64,000 nucleotides of DNA from RH-AL1 sp965214415 (GCA_965214415.1 CBDCBQ010000002.1:434001-498000), one strand, 5' to 3'. Counted from the first letter of the stretch, positions 12,198 through 20,632 are shown. The notes: generated by a model not told the origin, from the sequence alone. Numbers and translations: made by a program.

Positions 12198-12485
12198 GGT
12201 GGTGTCCGGACTCGGTCAACGGCAGCATAAGGTGATCGGCGCGCCCGCGCGACGGCCTTTCCAGGCATATGCCTAGCGAACCGCTTCTTCGCAAGTGCAG
12301 CATTTATTTCGCAGGTGCGAAAGAATTTCGCGGTTCAGGTGGCTGGCAGCGTGTCGCCCTTGCCTCTGGATCTTGTCGCGCATGGCCGCATCGGCGTATC
12401 AAAGTCGCATCAACACCGTGCTCAGGCGCTACGTCGAGGCCAATCTGGAGATTCGGCGCTAGGCCACCATGGCTGCGCTCGTCCG

Positions 12486-14282
12486 CTAAACCAGCGCGAA
12501 CGCGGTCACCACCGCGGCGAAGCCGACGGCGATCCAGGCGACGTAATCGTTGATCAGGCCGCTGTGGATCGTTTCGAGAGCCCGAAAAATTGGTCCGATC
12601 GTGCCACGCGTCGTGCCCTTGAAGACGCGAGGCATGCGCTCGCGAAACAGCCCATAGCCGGCGATGGTGATCGACAGCGCGACCGAGATCCACAAAATGA
12701 AGGCGTGCGGGGCCGCCTCGGGTAACGCCGCGAGCGACACCGGCTTCGCCGCGGCCAGCCCGAGCAAGGCGGCGCCGTCGGGATGCGCGAAGGCGGCGAT
12801 CGCGGTCTCGGCCCAGTGTCGCGCCACCTCGCCCGGCACGAGGGCCAGCGCGGTGAGCAGCGCGGCTGGCGCGATCATCAGCCAGAACGGCCGGTCGGCG
12901 CGCTCCTGCTCGTTCTCGGTCGGCGCGCCGGCTTCGCCGCCGGGGTCTGGCCCGAGCCCAAGGAAGATGCGGCCCGTCGCGCGCAGCACCGCGCCGCCGG
13001 TCATCGCCGCGCCGAGCGACAGCGCATAGATGACCCAGCCGCGCCCGCCGGCGCTGAGGCCGGCGTCGATCAGCTTGAAGCCCTCGTCGGTGATGCCGAA
13101 CGGCAGCCCGCCGAGCACAAGGCCGCCGAGGCCCATGACGATGCCGGCCGGCCAGATCCCCTCGCGGCCGAGGCCGCGCAGGCCGATCTCGTCGATCGAC
13201 GCGCGTGTCGCCAACAGGATGCCGGCGACCATGAACAGCGCGCCTTTCACAAGCCCGTGGCCGACGACATAGGTCAGCATGCCAGCGGTGCCGGCGTTGG
13301 TGAGCGCCGCGATGCCCGCCAGCATGATGCCGGCGTGCGAGATCGTCGAGAAGGCGAGCATGCGCTTCACGTGGCGCTGCGTCAGTGCCATCAGCCCGCC
13401 GACGAGCGCGCCGAGCGCGGCGAAGCCGATGATCACGGTGTGCACGACGTTGGTGACGTCGGCGTAGCCCGCGAACACCGCGGCCATCAGCTTGGCGACG
13501 CCGAACAGGCCGATCGACACCATCGAGCCGGAGAAGATGATGCACACGGGCGACGGCGCCACCGCATGCGCGTCGGCGAGCCAGAAATGGAACGGCACCA
13601 TCGCCGACTTGATGAGCAGCGCGCACACGATCATGCAGAATGCCGCCTCTATCACCGGATCGTTCGGGCTCGCCGCCACATGCTGCGCCAGCGACGAGAA
13701 GTCGAGCGCGCCGGCCCGCGAATAGATGAGGCCGATGCCGGCCAGCATCATGAAGCCGCCGAGCGAATTGGTGACCGTGAAATTGAGCGCGCCGCCGATC
13801 GCCGAGCCTTCGAGCTTGTAGCCGGTCAACGCGAAGGCCGTGACGCTCATCACCTCGAACCAGACGAACAGGTTGAAGAGATCATGCGTCAGCGTGAAGC
13901 CGACCATCGCCGCCAGGAACAGCAGCATCAGCACCTGGAAGTGCGCGCTGATCTTGCCGAAGTACCCCCACGAGAACACGAAGCTCGACGTGAAGAGCAG
14001 GCACACCAGCGTGGCGATCGTCGCCGAGGCGCGATCGGCCGAGAACGCGATGCCGAGCGTGATGCCGTCGCGCGGCACCCAGCCGCCGAACCACACCGTG
14101 ATCGGCCCGTGGCCCGAGCGCGCGGCGAGGATCGCGCAGGCAAGGCCGGCGACGACGGCGGTCAGGGTGGCGACGATGTCCGGCGCGTGCTTCGGCAAAA
14201 AGTGCCCGAGCATGAGCAGAACCGCCGCGATCGCCATCGGCCCGGCGACAGGGAGCGGCAGGAGGATCGTGTCGGGGATCAT
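12486..14282 (-). CDS. mrpD: Mrp-type cation/proton antiporter subunit D (ND2/ND4/ND5 family)
   Basis: Proton-translocating subunit, 598 residues, with about 14 membrane segments. It holds the antiporter-like core shared with complex I: a glutamate in LFNLFVWFEVMSVTAFAL (near E143) and a lysine in LLIKSAMVPFHFWLADAHA (near K225), the positions of the functional E/K pair in MrpD. It is the last gene of the operon and the only large antiporter-like subunit, as no full-length MrpA gene is present. It starts at ATG 14282 after a 73-bp gap holding a hairpin, the only uncoupled junction in the operon. Cation specificity cannot be read from sequence. Confidence 0.92.
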   Translation of the reverse strand: MIPDTILLPLPVAGPMAIAAVLLMLGHFLPKHAPDIVATLTAVVAGLACAILAARSGHGPITVWFGGWVPRDGITLGIAFSADRASATIATLVCLLFTSSFVFSWGYFGKISAHFQVLMLLFLAAMVGFTLTHDLFNLFVWFEVMSVTAFALTGYKLEGSAIGGALNFTVTNSLGGFMMLAGIGLIYSRAGALDFSSLAQHVAASPNDPVIEAAFCMIVCALLIKSAMVPFHFWLADAHAVAPSPVCIIFSGSMVSIGLFGVAKLMAAVFAGYADVTNVVHTVIIGFAALGALVGGLMALTQRHVKRMLAFSTISHAGIMLAGIAALTNAGTAGMLTYVVGHGLVKGALFMVAGILLATRASIDEIGLRGLGREGIWPAGIVMGLGGLVLGGLPFGITDEGFKLIDAGLSAGGRGWVIYALSLGAAMTGGAVLRATGRIFLGLGPDPGGEAGAPTENEQERADRPFWLMIAPAALLTALALVPGEVARHWAETAIAAFAHPDGAALLGLAAAKPVSLAALPEAAPHAFILWISVALSITIAGYGLFRERMPRVFKGTTRGTIGPIFRALETIHSGLINDYVAWIAVGFAAVVTAFALV

Positions 14283-14292
14283 GCGCGCGTCT

Positions 14293-14317
14293 CCTTCTCC
14301 CGCAGCGCGGGAGAAGG
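14293..14317. repeat. Palindrome CCTTCTCCCGC-N3-GCGGGAGAAGG between mrpC and mrpD
   Basis: Perfect inverted repeat with 11-bp arms and a 3-nt loop, followed by AAGAGCTGC. It matches the end hairpins of the longer element at 47300-47443, so it looks like a partial copy of the same dispersed family. In the mRNA it would form a strong hairpin just before mrpD. No T-tract follows on the minus strand, so it is not a clean terminator; it might stabilise the upstream mRNA or lower mrpD expression. Confidence 0.75.
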
Positions 14318-14355
14318 AAGAGCTGCGGCCTTCATTCCCATCAACACCGGCTCTT

Positions 14356-14727
14356 TCATTTGTGGAGCGGCTTCAGCCGGTGCGGGTCGACCGTGCCTTT
14401 GCGTTTGTGCATCTGCAGGGTCAGCGCGAGCAGCAGCGCGGAGATCGTGGCGCCAACGACGATGTCGGTGAGGACGAGCGCCTGCACGACAGGGTCGACG
14501 GCGGGGGTGCCGGGCGGGTGATCGTAGAAGATCGGCGCGCCGGCGTTCCATTTGTAGCCGATCGCCAGCAGCAGCACGTAGGTGGCGGATTGGCAGACCG
14601 CGAGGCAGCCGATCAGGTGCACGTAATTGCGGCTCGTCACGATTCCGTAGATTCCGATGATGAAGAGCCACGCGGCGACCAGCCAGGGCAGCAGAGACGG
14701 AAGCGTGCTCATGAACGGGGGGCTCAC
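14356..14727 (-). CDS. mrpC: Mrp-type antiporter subunit C (NuoK-like)
   Basis: Small NuoK homologue of about 123 residues with three membrane helices (LLPWLVAAWLFIIGIYGIV, LIGCLAVCQSATYVLLLAIG, ALVLTDIVVGATISALLLAL). The segment DPVVQALVLTDIVVG is the family signature. GTG 14727 is preferred to ATG 14712: it forms a GTGA overlap with the mrpB stop and has GAGGAAGGGA about 10 nt upstream, while ATG 14712 has no visible ribosome site. It functions within the membrane complex next to MrpA/MrpD-type subunits. Confidence 0.92.
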   Translation of the reverse strand: MSPPFMSTLPSLLPWLVAAWLFIIGIYGIVTSRNYVHLIGCLAVCQSATYVLLLAIGYKWNAGAPIFYDHPPGTPAVDPVVQALVLTDIVVGATISALLLALTLQMHKRKGTVDPHRLKPLHK

Positions 14728-15515
14728 GAACGCGTCCCTTCCTCGTTGCCGCCCGGCTCCTTGTCGCCCGCCTCGTAGCTGCGCGTCTCCTCCATGAACT
14801 CGAGGAAGACGAGCGCGAACGAGCCGGTGACGGCGAAGGTGACGCCGATATTGTCGACGAACATCGAGCCGCCCGACCACGCGCTCTTCATGGTGCCGAG
14901 CGGCAGAATGTTCGTCGCGAAAGCAAGCCCCATGAACAGCGGCGCGAAGCCCATGATCGCGAAGAGCAGCGCGCCGCCCGACTCGCTGAAATCGAGCAGC
15001 GGCGAGCGGACGATGCGCCGCCAGCCGGGATAGGTCTCGGCGAGATAGACCAGCAGCAGGCTCGTCGCGATGATGACGCCGCCCTGGAAGCCGCCGCCCG
15101 GCGTCGTCGAGGCGTGGATCGACACGTAGATGCCGAAGATCAGCGTGAACGGCGCGAGGATGCGGGTGACGAGCACGGACGCGTCCGAGCGGCGCGGTCG
15201 GCCCCGGCCCTCGACGAAGCCGGGCGCGGCCGACAGATCCTCGCCGCGCGAGCCGCGCAGCAGCACGACGGTGCCGGTGACGGCGGCGAGCAGCATGAAT
15301 TCCTCGCCCAGCGTATCGAAGCCACGATAGTCGAAATTCACGGCGGTGACGGTGTTGGTGACGTGGCGCTCCTTCGGCGCAAGCGCGTTGATGGCGTCGC
15401 CATAGGGGAGCGGATGCGCGCCGAACGTCGGCAGCGCGGCGGCGAGCTTGAACGCCGCCGGCACGAGAATCAGCGCTGCCAGGACGAGGAAGATAAGCCG
15501 AACGCGGTCGCTCAT
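14724..15515 (-). CDS. mrpB: Mrp antiporter subunit B fused to the MrpA C-terminal (MbhE-like) segment
   Basis: 263 residues in two parts. Residues about 1-90 resemble the extreme C-terminus of MrpA and archaeal MbhE: a signal-like helix, then TVTAVNFDYRGFDTLGEEF near residues 55-73 and a further helix. Residues about 112-260 are MnhB/MrpB, with the signature HASTTPGGGFQGGVIIA near 135-150 and four helices. The C-terminal tail is charged. The start overlaps the DUF4040 gene (ATGA) and the end overlaps mrpC (GTGA). The fusion explains how the operon can supply MrpA C-terminal elements without an mrpA gene. Confidence 0.9.
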   Translation of the reverse strand: MSDRVRLIFLVLAALILVPAAFKLAAALPTFGAHPLPYGDAINALAPKERHVTNTVTAVNFDYRGFDTLGEEFMLLAAVTGTVVLLRGSRGEDLSAAPGFVEGRGRPRRSDASVLVTRILAPFTLIFGIYVSIHASTTPGGGFQGGVIIATSLLLVYLAETYPGWRRIVRSPLLDFSESGGALLFAIMGFAPLFMGLAFATNILPLGTMKSAWSGGSMFVDNIGVTFAVTGSFALVFLEFMEETRSYEAGDKEPGGNEEGTRS

Positions 15516-15775
15516 GTATCTTCGTCTTGCGGCGAGACGTCGTGCGTCATCCGCATGCTGGCGAGCGTGACCAGGAAGAGAAGCGGCGTCGCGGCGGCGC
15601 CAACGGCGATCTCGGCGAATGCGACGTCGGGTGCCTGCAGCGCCATGAAGAGCAGCGTGAGCACAAAGCCGTTGGCGGCGATCGCGAGCACCTGCCGGCG
15701 CGGCTCGCGCGTCAGTACGACGCCGGTCCCCGCGATGGCGACGAGGATGAGCAGCAGCGGCAGCAGGATATTCAA
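15512..15775 (-). CDS. DUF4040 subunit (MrpA C-terminal / MbhD-like)
   Basis: 87-residue protein with three helices equivalent to the DUF4040 domain found at the C-terminus of MrpA and as MbhD in archaeal hydrogenases. Key segment: ALQAPDVAFAEIAVGAAATP, with the conserved acidic residue pair in APDVAFAE. The apparent start is TTG 15775, overlapping the mrpG stop as TTGA; no other in-frame start fits the homology (LNILLPLLLILVA). Short and easily missed in annotation. Confidence 0.85.
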   Translation of the reverse strand: MNILLPLLLILVAIAGTGVVLTREPRRQVLAIAANGFVLTLLFMALQAPDVAFAEIAVGAAATPLLFLVTLASMRMTHDVSPQDEDT

Positions 15776-16065
15776 GTGCGCTCGCCCGCCTCGTCGCGTG
15801 TGAAGATCGCACGCGCGGCCGCCATGTTGACGGCGGCGCCGGCGATGAGCGCGATGAGCCACAGCACGAGGATCTTGAAGGCGCGAGTCGACGGCCCATC
15901 GGCGACGAAGGCGGCGGCGACCACGGCGAGGCCGGACCCGACCGTCACGAAAGCGACCGCGTGCAGCCGATCCAGCGCCGAGGCCATCCGCGCGAGGCCG
16001 ATGGCGCCGAGCCACGCGCAGGCGATGCTCACTCCGATCAGCAGGTCGACGACGATCGTCTTCAC
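15772..16065 (-). CDS. mrpG: Mrp-type antiporter subunit G
   Basis: 97-residue membrane protein with three helices (TIVVDLLIGVSIACAWLGAIG, AFVTVGSGLAVVAAAFVADG, ILVLWLIALIAGAAVNMAAA). The GLARMASALDRLHAVAF segment between helices 1 and 2 is the PhaG/MnhG signature. GTG 16065 overlaps the mrpF stop (GTGA). It is an accessory subunit required for assembly and activity in studied Mrp complexes. Confidence 0.9.
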   Translation of the reverse strand: MKTIVVDLLIGVSIACAWLGAIGLARMASALDRLHAVAFVTVGSGLAVVAAAFVADGPSTRAFKILVLWLIALIAGAAVNMAAARAIFTRDEAGERT

Positions 16066-16313
16066 AGGAAGCGCTCCATGAACAGAGTGAAGAACAGGGT
16101 GCCGGGGACCGACAGCAGCGTCAGACACAACGCGAGATCGACGAACGAGGGTTGGTCGAAGGCAAACGTCATCAGCGCGAGGATCAGCGCCGACAGCGAG
16201 CCCGCGAGCTGCACGGCGGCGAGACGCTGGTTGGCGGTTCCGCGTAACGCCAGCAGGACCGGAACGGCAAGCGGCGGCAGGAGCAGGATCGACGCGAGCA
16301 GCCAAACCGTCAC
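16062..16313 (-). CDS. mrpF: Mrp-type antiporter subunit F
   Basis: 83-residue membrane protein with three helices. It contains the PhaF/MnhF pattern VPVLLALRGTANQRLAAVQLAGSLSALILAL followed in the family by a short acidic turn, here DQPSFVDLALCLTLLSVPGTL. GTG 16313 overlaps the mrpE stop (GTGA) and gives the expected N-terminus MTVWLLASILL. Expressed by coupling to mrpE. Confidence 0.88.
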   Translation of the reverse strand: MTVWLLASILLLPPLAVPVLLALRGTANQRLAAVQLAGSLSALILALMTFAFDQPSFVDLALCLTLLSVPGTLFFTLFMERFL

Positions 16314-16783
16314 GCCGGCCACGCCGTATCGCGCGACGCGGGCTTCGGCGGCAGGCCGTGCAATAAGAGCGTGTCCGTGCGCTCGCCGCGGATCGCGAAA
16401 GTGCGCGGCGCGAGCGAGATCCCGATGATCGTCAGCGCGCGCCGGCCCGACGAACGCGTATCGTCGGCGCCCGGCTCGAATGGCTGCCGCACGAACGTGC
16501 CACGCTGGGCGGCGGCGCCATGGAGCGCCACGGCGACCAGCTCGCGTCCGACGACAAGAAGCTCGGGCAGCAGCGCGGCAAAAGGACGAAGGATCGCCTT
16601 CGGCGGCGGCAGCGGCGCGTAATTGCGCTTGGCGACAGTCTCGAGCGCGACCGCGAGAGCGGTGCCGGCGGCGGCACACACGACCATCGCGATGATCTCG
16701 ACCGCGTCGACCGTGCCCGCGAGAAAGAGATAGAGCCCGGACAAGACGACAAAGACGGCGACGCCCCAGACAATCCTACCCAT
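16310..16783 (-). CDS. mrpE: Mrp-type antiporter subunit E
   Basis: First gene of the antiporter operon; 157 residues. Two N-terminal helices (IVWGVAVFVVLSGLYLFLAG and VEIIAMVVCAAAGTALAVAL) are followed by a soluble domain with LELLVVGRELV-type and RGERTDTLLLHGL segments typical of MnhE. ATG 16783 is the start; upstream in-frame codons lack homology. The promoter must lie in the 70 bp between 16784 and the next gene's stop at 16854, unless transcription continues from that gene. Confidence 0.85.
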   Translation of the reverse strand: MGRIVWGVAVFVVLSGLYLFLAGTVDAVEIIAMVVCAAAGTALAVALETVAKRNYAPLPPPKAILRPFAALLPELLVVGRELVAVALHGAAAQRGTFVRQPFEPGADDTRSSGRRALTIIGISLAPRTFAIRGERTDTLLLHGLPPKPASRDTAWPA

Positions 16784-16853
16784 AGGCCCCTCGGTGTCCG
16801 GACTCGCCAAGCGGCAGAATGCTCGGCCATCCGGTTCCGTTCCGTGAGACGCG

Positions 16854-17504
16854 TCAGGGCGCGCGGCCGAAGTCCAGGATCTCGCGCGTATAGTGCTCGG
16901 CGACCTCGCTGAACGGGCGGTGCGCCGCATCATACAGCACGGCGTGATGCGAAAAGAGGATCGGCGGAATGGCGAGCGGACGCTCCGGATGATCCGCCGC
17001 CGGTGGCGTGATCTGCCAGTCGTCCGGCAGCGGCGACCAGACGCCGTCGACGGCGAACGTCTCGCGGGTGAACCGCAGCGCCGCCACGGCCTTGCCGAAC
17101 GGCGTGTCCGTGGTCTCGAGCAGGCGGTTCATCTCGGGTGACAGCCGGCCAGGCACGTACCAATTGTCGGCCTCGGAGAGCACATGATTGCCGCAGGCAA
17201 GCCGGACGTGGCGGTACTTGACCGGCTCGCCGGGCGCGAGGGCGAGGCGTGTGCGCCCCGCATCGTCGAGCGGCTTCGCCGCGCCCGCGACGAGTTCGGC
17301 GTGCACCTTGGGATTGGCAGCCATCGCGTGAACGGCGCACCAATGTTCCAGGCTCCGCGTCGCGCTGGTGCTTGCCAGGACCTCGGCGTTCAGCGTCTCG
17401 ATCGAGGCCAGCGTCTCGACGCGCGCGAGAAACGTATCCGGCGCGGCGACGACCGGCGCGCTGAGGGCCGTGACGAGCGCGAGGGCGAGGAGGCGAAGGG
17501 TCAC
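16854..17504 (-). CDS. Secreted protein of unknown function, possibly chorismate-lyase-like
   Basis: 216 residues with a clear signal peptide (MTLRLLALALVTALSAPVVA, then APDTF). The mature part shows a pattern reminiscent of the UbiC/UTRA chorismate-lyase fold: VKYRHVRLACGNHVLSEADN, an arginine-then-cysteine strand, followed by VPGRLS, TPFGKAVAALRFTRE and a C-terminal HAVLYDAAHRPFSEVAEHY. A periplasmic location would be unusual for a chorismate lyase, so the role is not assigned. Divergent from lutA (67 bp) and upstream of mrpE in the same direction. Confidence 0.6.
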   Translation of the reverse strand: MTLRLLALALVTALSAPVVAAPDTFLARVETLASIETLNAEVLASTSATRSLEHWCAVHAMAANPKVHAELVAGAAKPLDDAGRTRLALAPGEPVKYRHVRLACGNHVLSEADNWYVPGRLSPEMNRLLETTDTPFGKAVAALRFTRETFAVDGVWSPLPDDWQITPPAADHPERPLAIPPILFSHHAVLYDAAHRPFSEVAEHYTREILDFGRAP

Positions 17505-17571
17505 GGGGGGGGTTGCACTCGGCGGGGCGGGAGCGTTGTCTAGCCGTCCCGCTCTCCCCCGTCAGGACCGC

Positions 17572-18315
17572 ATGCGCGTCGCCTTGTTCGTCCCCTGCTA
17601 TATCGACGCGTTCTTTCCCGAGGTTGGCATCGCCACGCTCGAGTTGCTCGAGCGGCTCGGCTGCGAGGTCGACTATCCGTACGACCAGACCTGCTGCGGC
17701 CAGCCGATGGCGAACTCGGGGTGCCAGGCCGAGGCGGCCGCGACCGAACGCCTGTTCGTCGAGAATTTTGCTGGCTACGAGCACGTCGTCTGTCCCTCCG
17801 GCAGCTGCGTCCATCACGTGCGCTCGAAGCTCACCGCGATCCCGCAGACGGATGCCGTTCGCGCGGTGCGCTCGCGCACGTTCGAACTCGTCGAGTTCCT
17901 GCACGACATCCTCAAGGTCGAGGCATTTCCATGGGCCGCGTTCCCGCACAAGGTCGGCTACCACAACGGCTGCGGCTCGCTGCGCGGCCTCGGCCACGCG
18001 CGACCCTCCGAGATCGTCGCGCCGTACTTCTCGAAGCCCTTAGATCTGCTACGCAAGGTCGACGGCATCGAGTTCGTCGAGCCGGCGCGGCCAGACGAAT
18101 GCTGCGGCTTCGGCGGCACCTTCTCGGTCTTCGAGGAGGCGGTATCGGTAAAGGCGGGGCAGGACAAGGTGAGCGACCACGCGCGCGCCGGGGCGGCATA
18201 CATCGTCTCGGCGGATACATCGTGCCTGATGCACCAGAAGGGCTGCGCGGAGCGGACGGGGACGCCGATGCGGTTCATCCACATCGCGCAGGTTCTGAAC
18301 GGGGCGGCGGGGTGA
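17572..18315 (+). CDS. lutA: L-lactate utilisation protein LutA (CCG-domain)
   Basis: Subunit of the LutABC L-lactate oxidising complex. The 247 residues hold two cysteine-rich CCG domains: DQTCCGQPMANSG near residues 38-50 with CPSGSCVHHV downstream, and DECCGFGGTFSVFEE near 180-195, each expected to bind an iron-sulfur/heterodisulfide-type cluster. Start ATG 17572 follows TCAGGA. Related to GlcF-type subunits, but the short two-CCG form and the lutB and lutC genes downstream fix the identity. Two unknown genes separate it from lutB. Confidence 0.93.
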   Translation: MRVALFVPCYIDAFFPEVGIATLELLERLGCEVDYPYDQTCCGQPMANSGCQAEAAATERLFVENFAGYEHVVCPSGSCVHHVRSKLTAIPQTDAVRAVRSRTFELVEFLHDILKVEAFPWAAFPHKVGYHNGCGSLRGLGHARPSEIVAPYFSKPLDLLRKVDGIEFVEPARPDECCGFGGTFSVFEEAVSVKAGQDKVSDHARAGAAYIVSADTSCLMHQKGCAERTGTPMRFIHIAQVLNGAAG

Positions 18316-18376
18316 TGTAGCCACCAACGGCTGCCGCTTGTATGATCTGTCTGAAGCGCGCGGCGAGGACACGACG

Positions 18377-18613
18377 ATGCCGATCGACAACGCCCACAAG
18401 ATCTTGGACATCTATGCCGCGCTCAAGGCCGAAACCGGTCGGACGCTGATCTCCAACCACTTCCTCGCGATCGGCGAGCGCCGCCGCTGGACCCCCGTCG
18501 ATCTTCAGTCCGGCATCGAGGACGCGCATCGCCGAGGCTGGGTTGAAAAGGGTCGAGGCTGGACACTGACCCAATCCGGCTTCGAGGAAATGGAACGGCT
18601 GCTCCACGTCTGA
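18377..18613 (+). CDS. Small winged-helix-like protein of unknown function
   Basis: 78 residues from ATG 18377, with GGCGAGGA about 7 nt upstream; ATG 18338 is an alternative. Pattern: helix (AHKILDIYAALKAETGR), helix (ISNHFLAIGERRRWTPVDLQSGIEDAHRRGW), then VEKGRGWTLTQSGFEEMERLL. The last part resembles a winged-helix wing (GW.L T..G), as in small DNA-binding or adaptor proteins. No family recognised. It sits between lutA and lutB on the same strand, 61 bp after lutA, so is probably co-transcribed with the lactate genes. Confidence 0.6.
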   Translation: MPIDNAHKILDIYAALKAETGRTLISNHFLAIGERRRWTPVDLQSGIEDAHRRGWVEKGRGWTLTQSGFEEMERLLHV

Positions 18614-18636
18614 GGCCGGCATGGCACGCGGCGAGG

Positions 18637-19128
18637 ATGTCAGCAGCGAGCATTTTGATTGGCTTGTGGACGCGCGCGCGCAATCAGCGCGGCGCTGCCG
18701 CCCTCTACAGGATCATCGAGCGGCACGCCATCTTCTTGGAAACCGATCTGCTCTTTCAAAGCTCGATGCAGGACCTTACCGCGGTGACCTTCTCGTTGTG
18801 GCGGGCAGTGTTCCTCAGCGACCTGACGGGTGAGCTCGGACACCAGCTTGCGGATGTTCGGCGGTTCCTGCGCAGCCTGATCGCACACAACACCGTTTTA
18901 TACCAAACTGACTTCACCTCGAGAGAATGGGCCTTCCGCTACTATCTTCAGAACGCCGACTTTCGCTTGCGCCAGATTGCGGCTGGCACCAACCCCGTGC
19001 CTCCGCCGCCCGAGGTTCTCGGACAGGTCGCCGGATCGGCCAAGGATGACTGGATGGCGGCGCAACAAGCCCTCGACACCGCGATCTCGGAATTCGCGAA
19101 GGCGATCGACGTGCATGACCAGCCCTGA
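18637..19128 (+). CDS. Hypothetical helical protein within the lut operon
   Basis: 163 residues, no recognised family. Mostly helical, with hydrophobic/aromatic segments (TFSLWRAVFLSDLTGELGHQ; FTSREWAFRYYLQNADFRLR) but no convincing membrane span. A proline cluster (NPVPPPPEVLGQV) lies near residue 120, and the end is acidic. ATG 18637 follows GGCGAGG. Its last 14 nt overlap the lutB start, and it begins 23 nt after the preceding small gene, so it is embedded in the operon. Base composition is slightly less GC-rich than the lut genes, which may indicate insertion. Confidence 0.6.
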   Translation: MSAASILIGLWTRARNQRGAAALYRIIERHAIFLETDLLFQSSMQDLTAVTFSLWRAVFLSDLTGELGHQLADVRRFLRSLIAHNTVLYQTDFTSREWAFRYYLQNADFRLRQIAAGTNPVPPPPEVLGQVAGSAKDDWMAAQQALDTAISEFAKAIDVHDQP

Positions 19129-20617
19129 CTCCGAGCGCGGCCAGGATGGGCGTCGCCTCGATCATGCGGAGGGCGCGTCGCGGCCTCTCGAGGCGTCGCA
19201 GCGCGAGGCGCAGCCGCGCGGCGCGGTGACGCGGGCCGGCAGGCGCGTCGATCATGCGGAGGCGGCCGAGCGCTTCATCGCCGCGCCGAAGCATCAGACG
19301 TTTCATGACGAACGGTTGTGGGATCTACGCAAGAAGCGCGACGCGCATGCGCATGCGATCCCCGAATGGGAAGCGCTGCGCGAGTTGGCGTCGCGGATCA
19401 AGGAGCACACGCTCACGCACCTCGACACCTACCTCGAGCAATTCGAGGCGGCGGCGCAAGCGAACGGCGTCACGGTGCACTGGGCGAAGAATGGCGCCGA
19501 GCACAATGCCATCGTGCTCGGCATTCTGCGCGATCACGGCGCGCGGACGCTGATCAAGTCGAAGTCGATGCTGACGGAAGAGTGCGGGATGCGCGAGCAT
19601 CTCGTCGAAAACGGCATCGAGATCACCGAGACCGATCTTGGCGAGCGCATCCAGCAGCTCGACGACGAGGCGCCGAGCCACATCGTCGTGCCGGCCGTGC
19701 ACAAGCTGCGCAGCGACGTCGCCGACGTTTTTTCCCGCACGCTCGGTACGGAGCCGGGCAACGACGACATCCATTATCTGGCCGAAAGCCAGCGCCGCAC
19801 GACGCGCCCGCTGATCCTGGAGGCCGACGCCGGGCTTACCGGCTGCAATTTCGCGATCGCCGAGACGGGCGCGATCGTCACCTGCACCAACGAGGGCAAC
19901 GCCGACCTCTCGGCCAATACGCCGAAGCTGCACATCGCCTCCGTCGGTATAGAAAAGCTGATCCCGCGCATCAGCGATCTCGGCGTGTTCATCCGGCTTT
20001 TGTCGCGCAGCGCGCTCGGCTCGCCGATCACGCAATACACGTCGCACTTTCGTGCGGCGCGCGCTGGGGCCTCGATGCACATCGTGCTCGTCGACAACGG
20101 GCGCGCGGCGCGGCTCGGGATGGAGCAGTTCTGGACATCGCTCAAGTGCATCCGTTGCGGCGCCTGCATGAACACCTGCCCGGTCTATCGCCGCTCGGGC
20201 GGGCTCTCCTACGGCTTCACCTATGCCGGGCCGATCGGTTTGGTGATCGACCCGACGTTCGACAAGCACAAGTTCTCGAACCTGCCGTTCGCCTCGACGC
20301 TGAATGGCAGCTGCACCGCCGTCTGTCCGACCAAGATCAATCTGCACGAGCAAATCTACGCCTGGCGCGAGGTGATGGCGAAAGAGCACGAGGTGCCGTT
20401 CGCCAAGAAGAGCGCGATGGCGGCGGCCGGCCTCGTGCTCGGCAATCCGAAGCTCTATCGCGCGGCGATCTCGACGGCGGACAGCGCGTTGAAGCACCTG
20501 CCGCGGTTCGCGACCTACAACAAGCTCAATGCCTGGGGCAAGGGCCGCGAGAACCCCGCGCCGGCGCGACAGAGCTTTCATGATTGGTGGAAGGCAAACC
20601 GGATGAAAGATCGATGA
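19115..20617 (+). CDS. lutB: L-lactate utilisation iron-sulfur protein LutB
   Basis: Central subunit of the lactate oxidation complex, 500 residues. It contains a LUD domain (about 80-320; AETGAIVTCTNEGNADL and LPRISD-type segments) and then two [4Fe-4S] motifs: CIRCGACMNTCPVYRRSGG near residue 348 and GSCTAVCPTKINLHEQI near 400. The first 60 residues are a charged extension (many R, E and A) not typical of LutB, so the exact start is uncertain; ATG 19115 overlaps the preceding gene by 14 nt. Electrons presumably pass to the quinone pool. Confidence 0.94.
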   Translation: MTSPDSERGQDGRRLDHAEGASRPLEASQREAQPRGAVTRAGRRVDHAEAAERFIAAPKHQTFHDERLWDLRKKRDAHAHAIPEWEALRELASRIKEHTLTHLDTYLEQFEAAAQANGVTVHWAKNGAEHNAIVLGILRDHGARTLIKSKSMLTEECGMREHLVENGIEITETDLGERIQQLDDEAPSHIVVPAVHKLRSDVADVFSRTLGTEPGNDDIHYLAESQRRTTRPLILEADAGLTGCNFAIAETGAIVTCTNEGNADLSANTPKLHIASVGIEKLIPRISDLGVFIRLLSRSALGSPITQYTSHFRAARAGASMHIVLVDNGRAARLGMEQFWTSLKCIRCGACMNTCPVYRRSGGLSYGFTYAGPIGLVIDPTFDKHKFSNLPFASTLNGSCTAVCPTKINLHEQIYAWREVMAKEHEVPFAKKSAMAAAGLVLGNPKLYRAAISTADSALKHLPRFATYNKLNAWGKGRENPAPARQSFHDWWKANRMKDR

Positions 20618-20632
20618 GGAAGGTTGCGGCGC

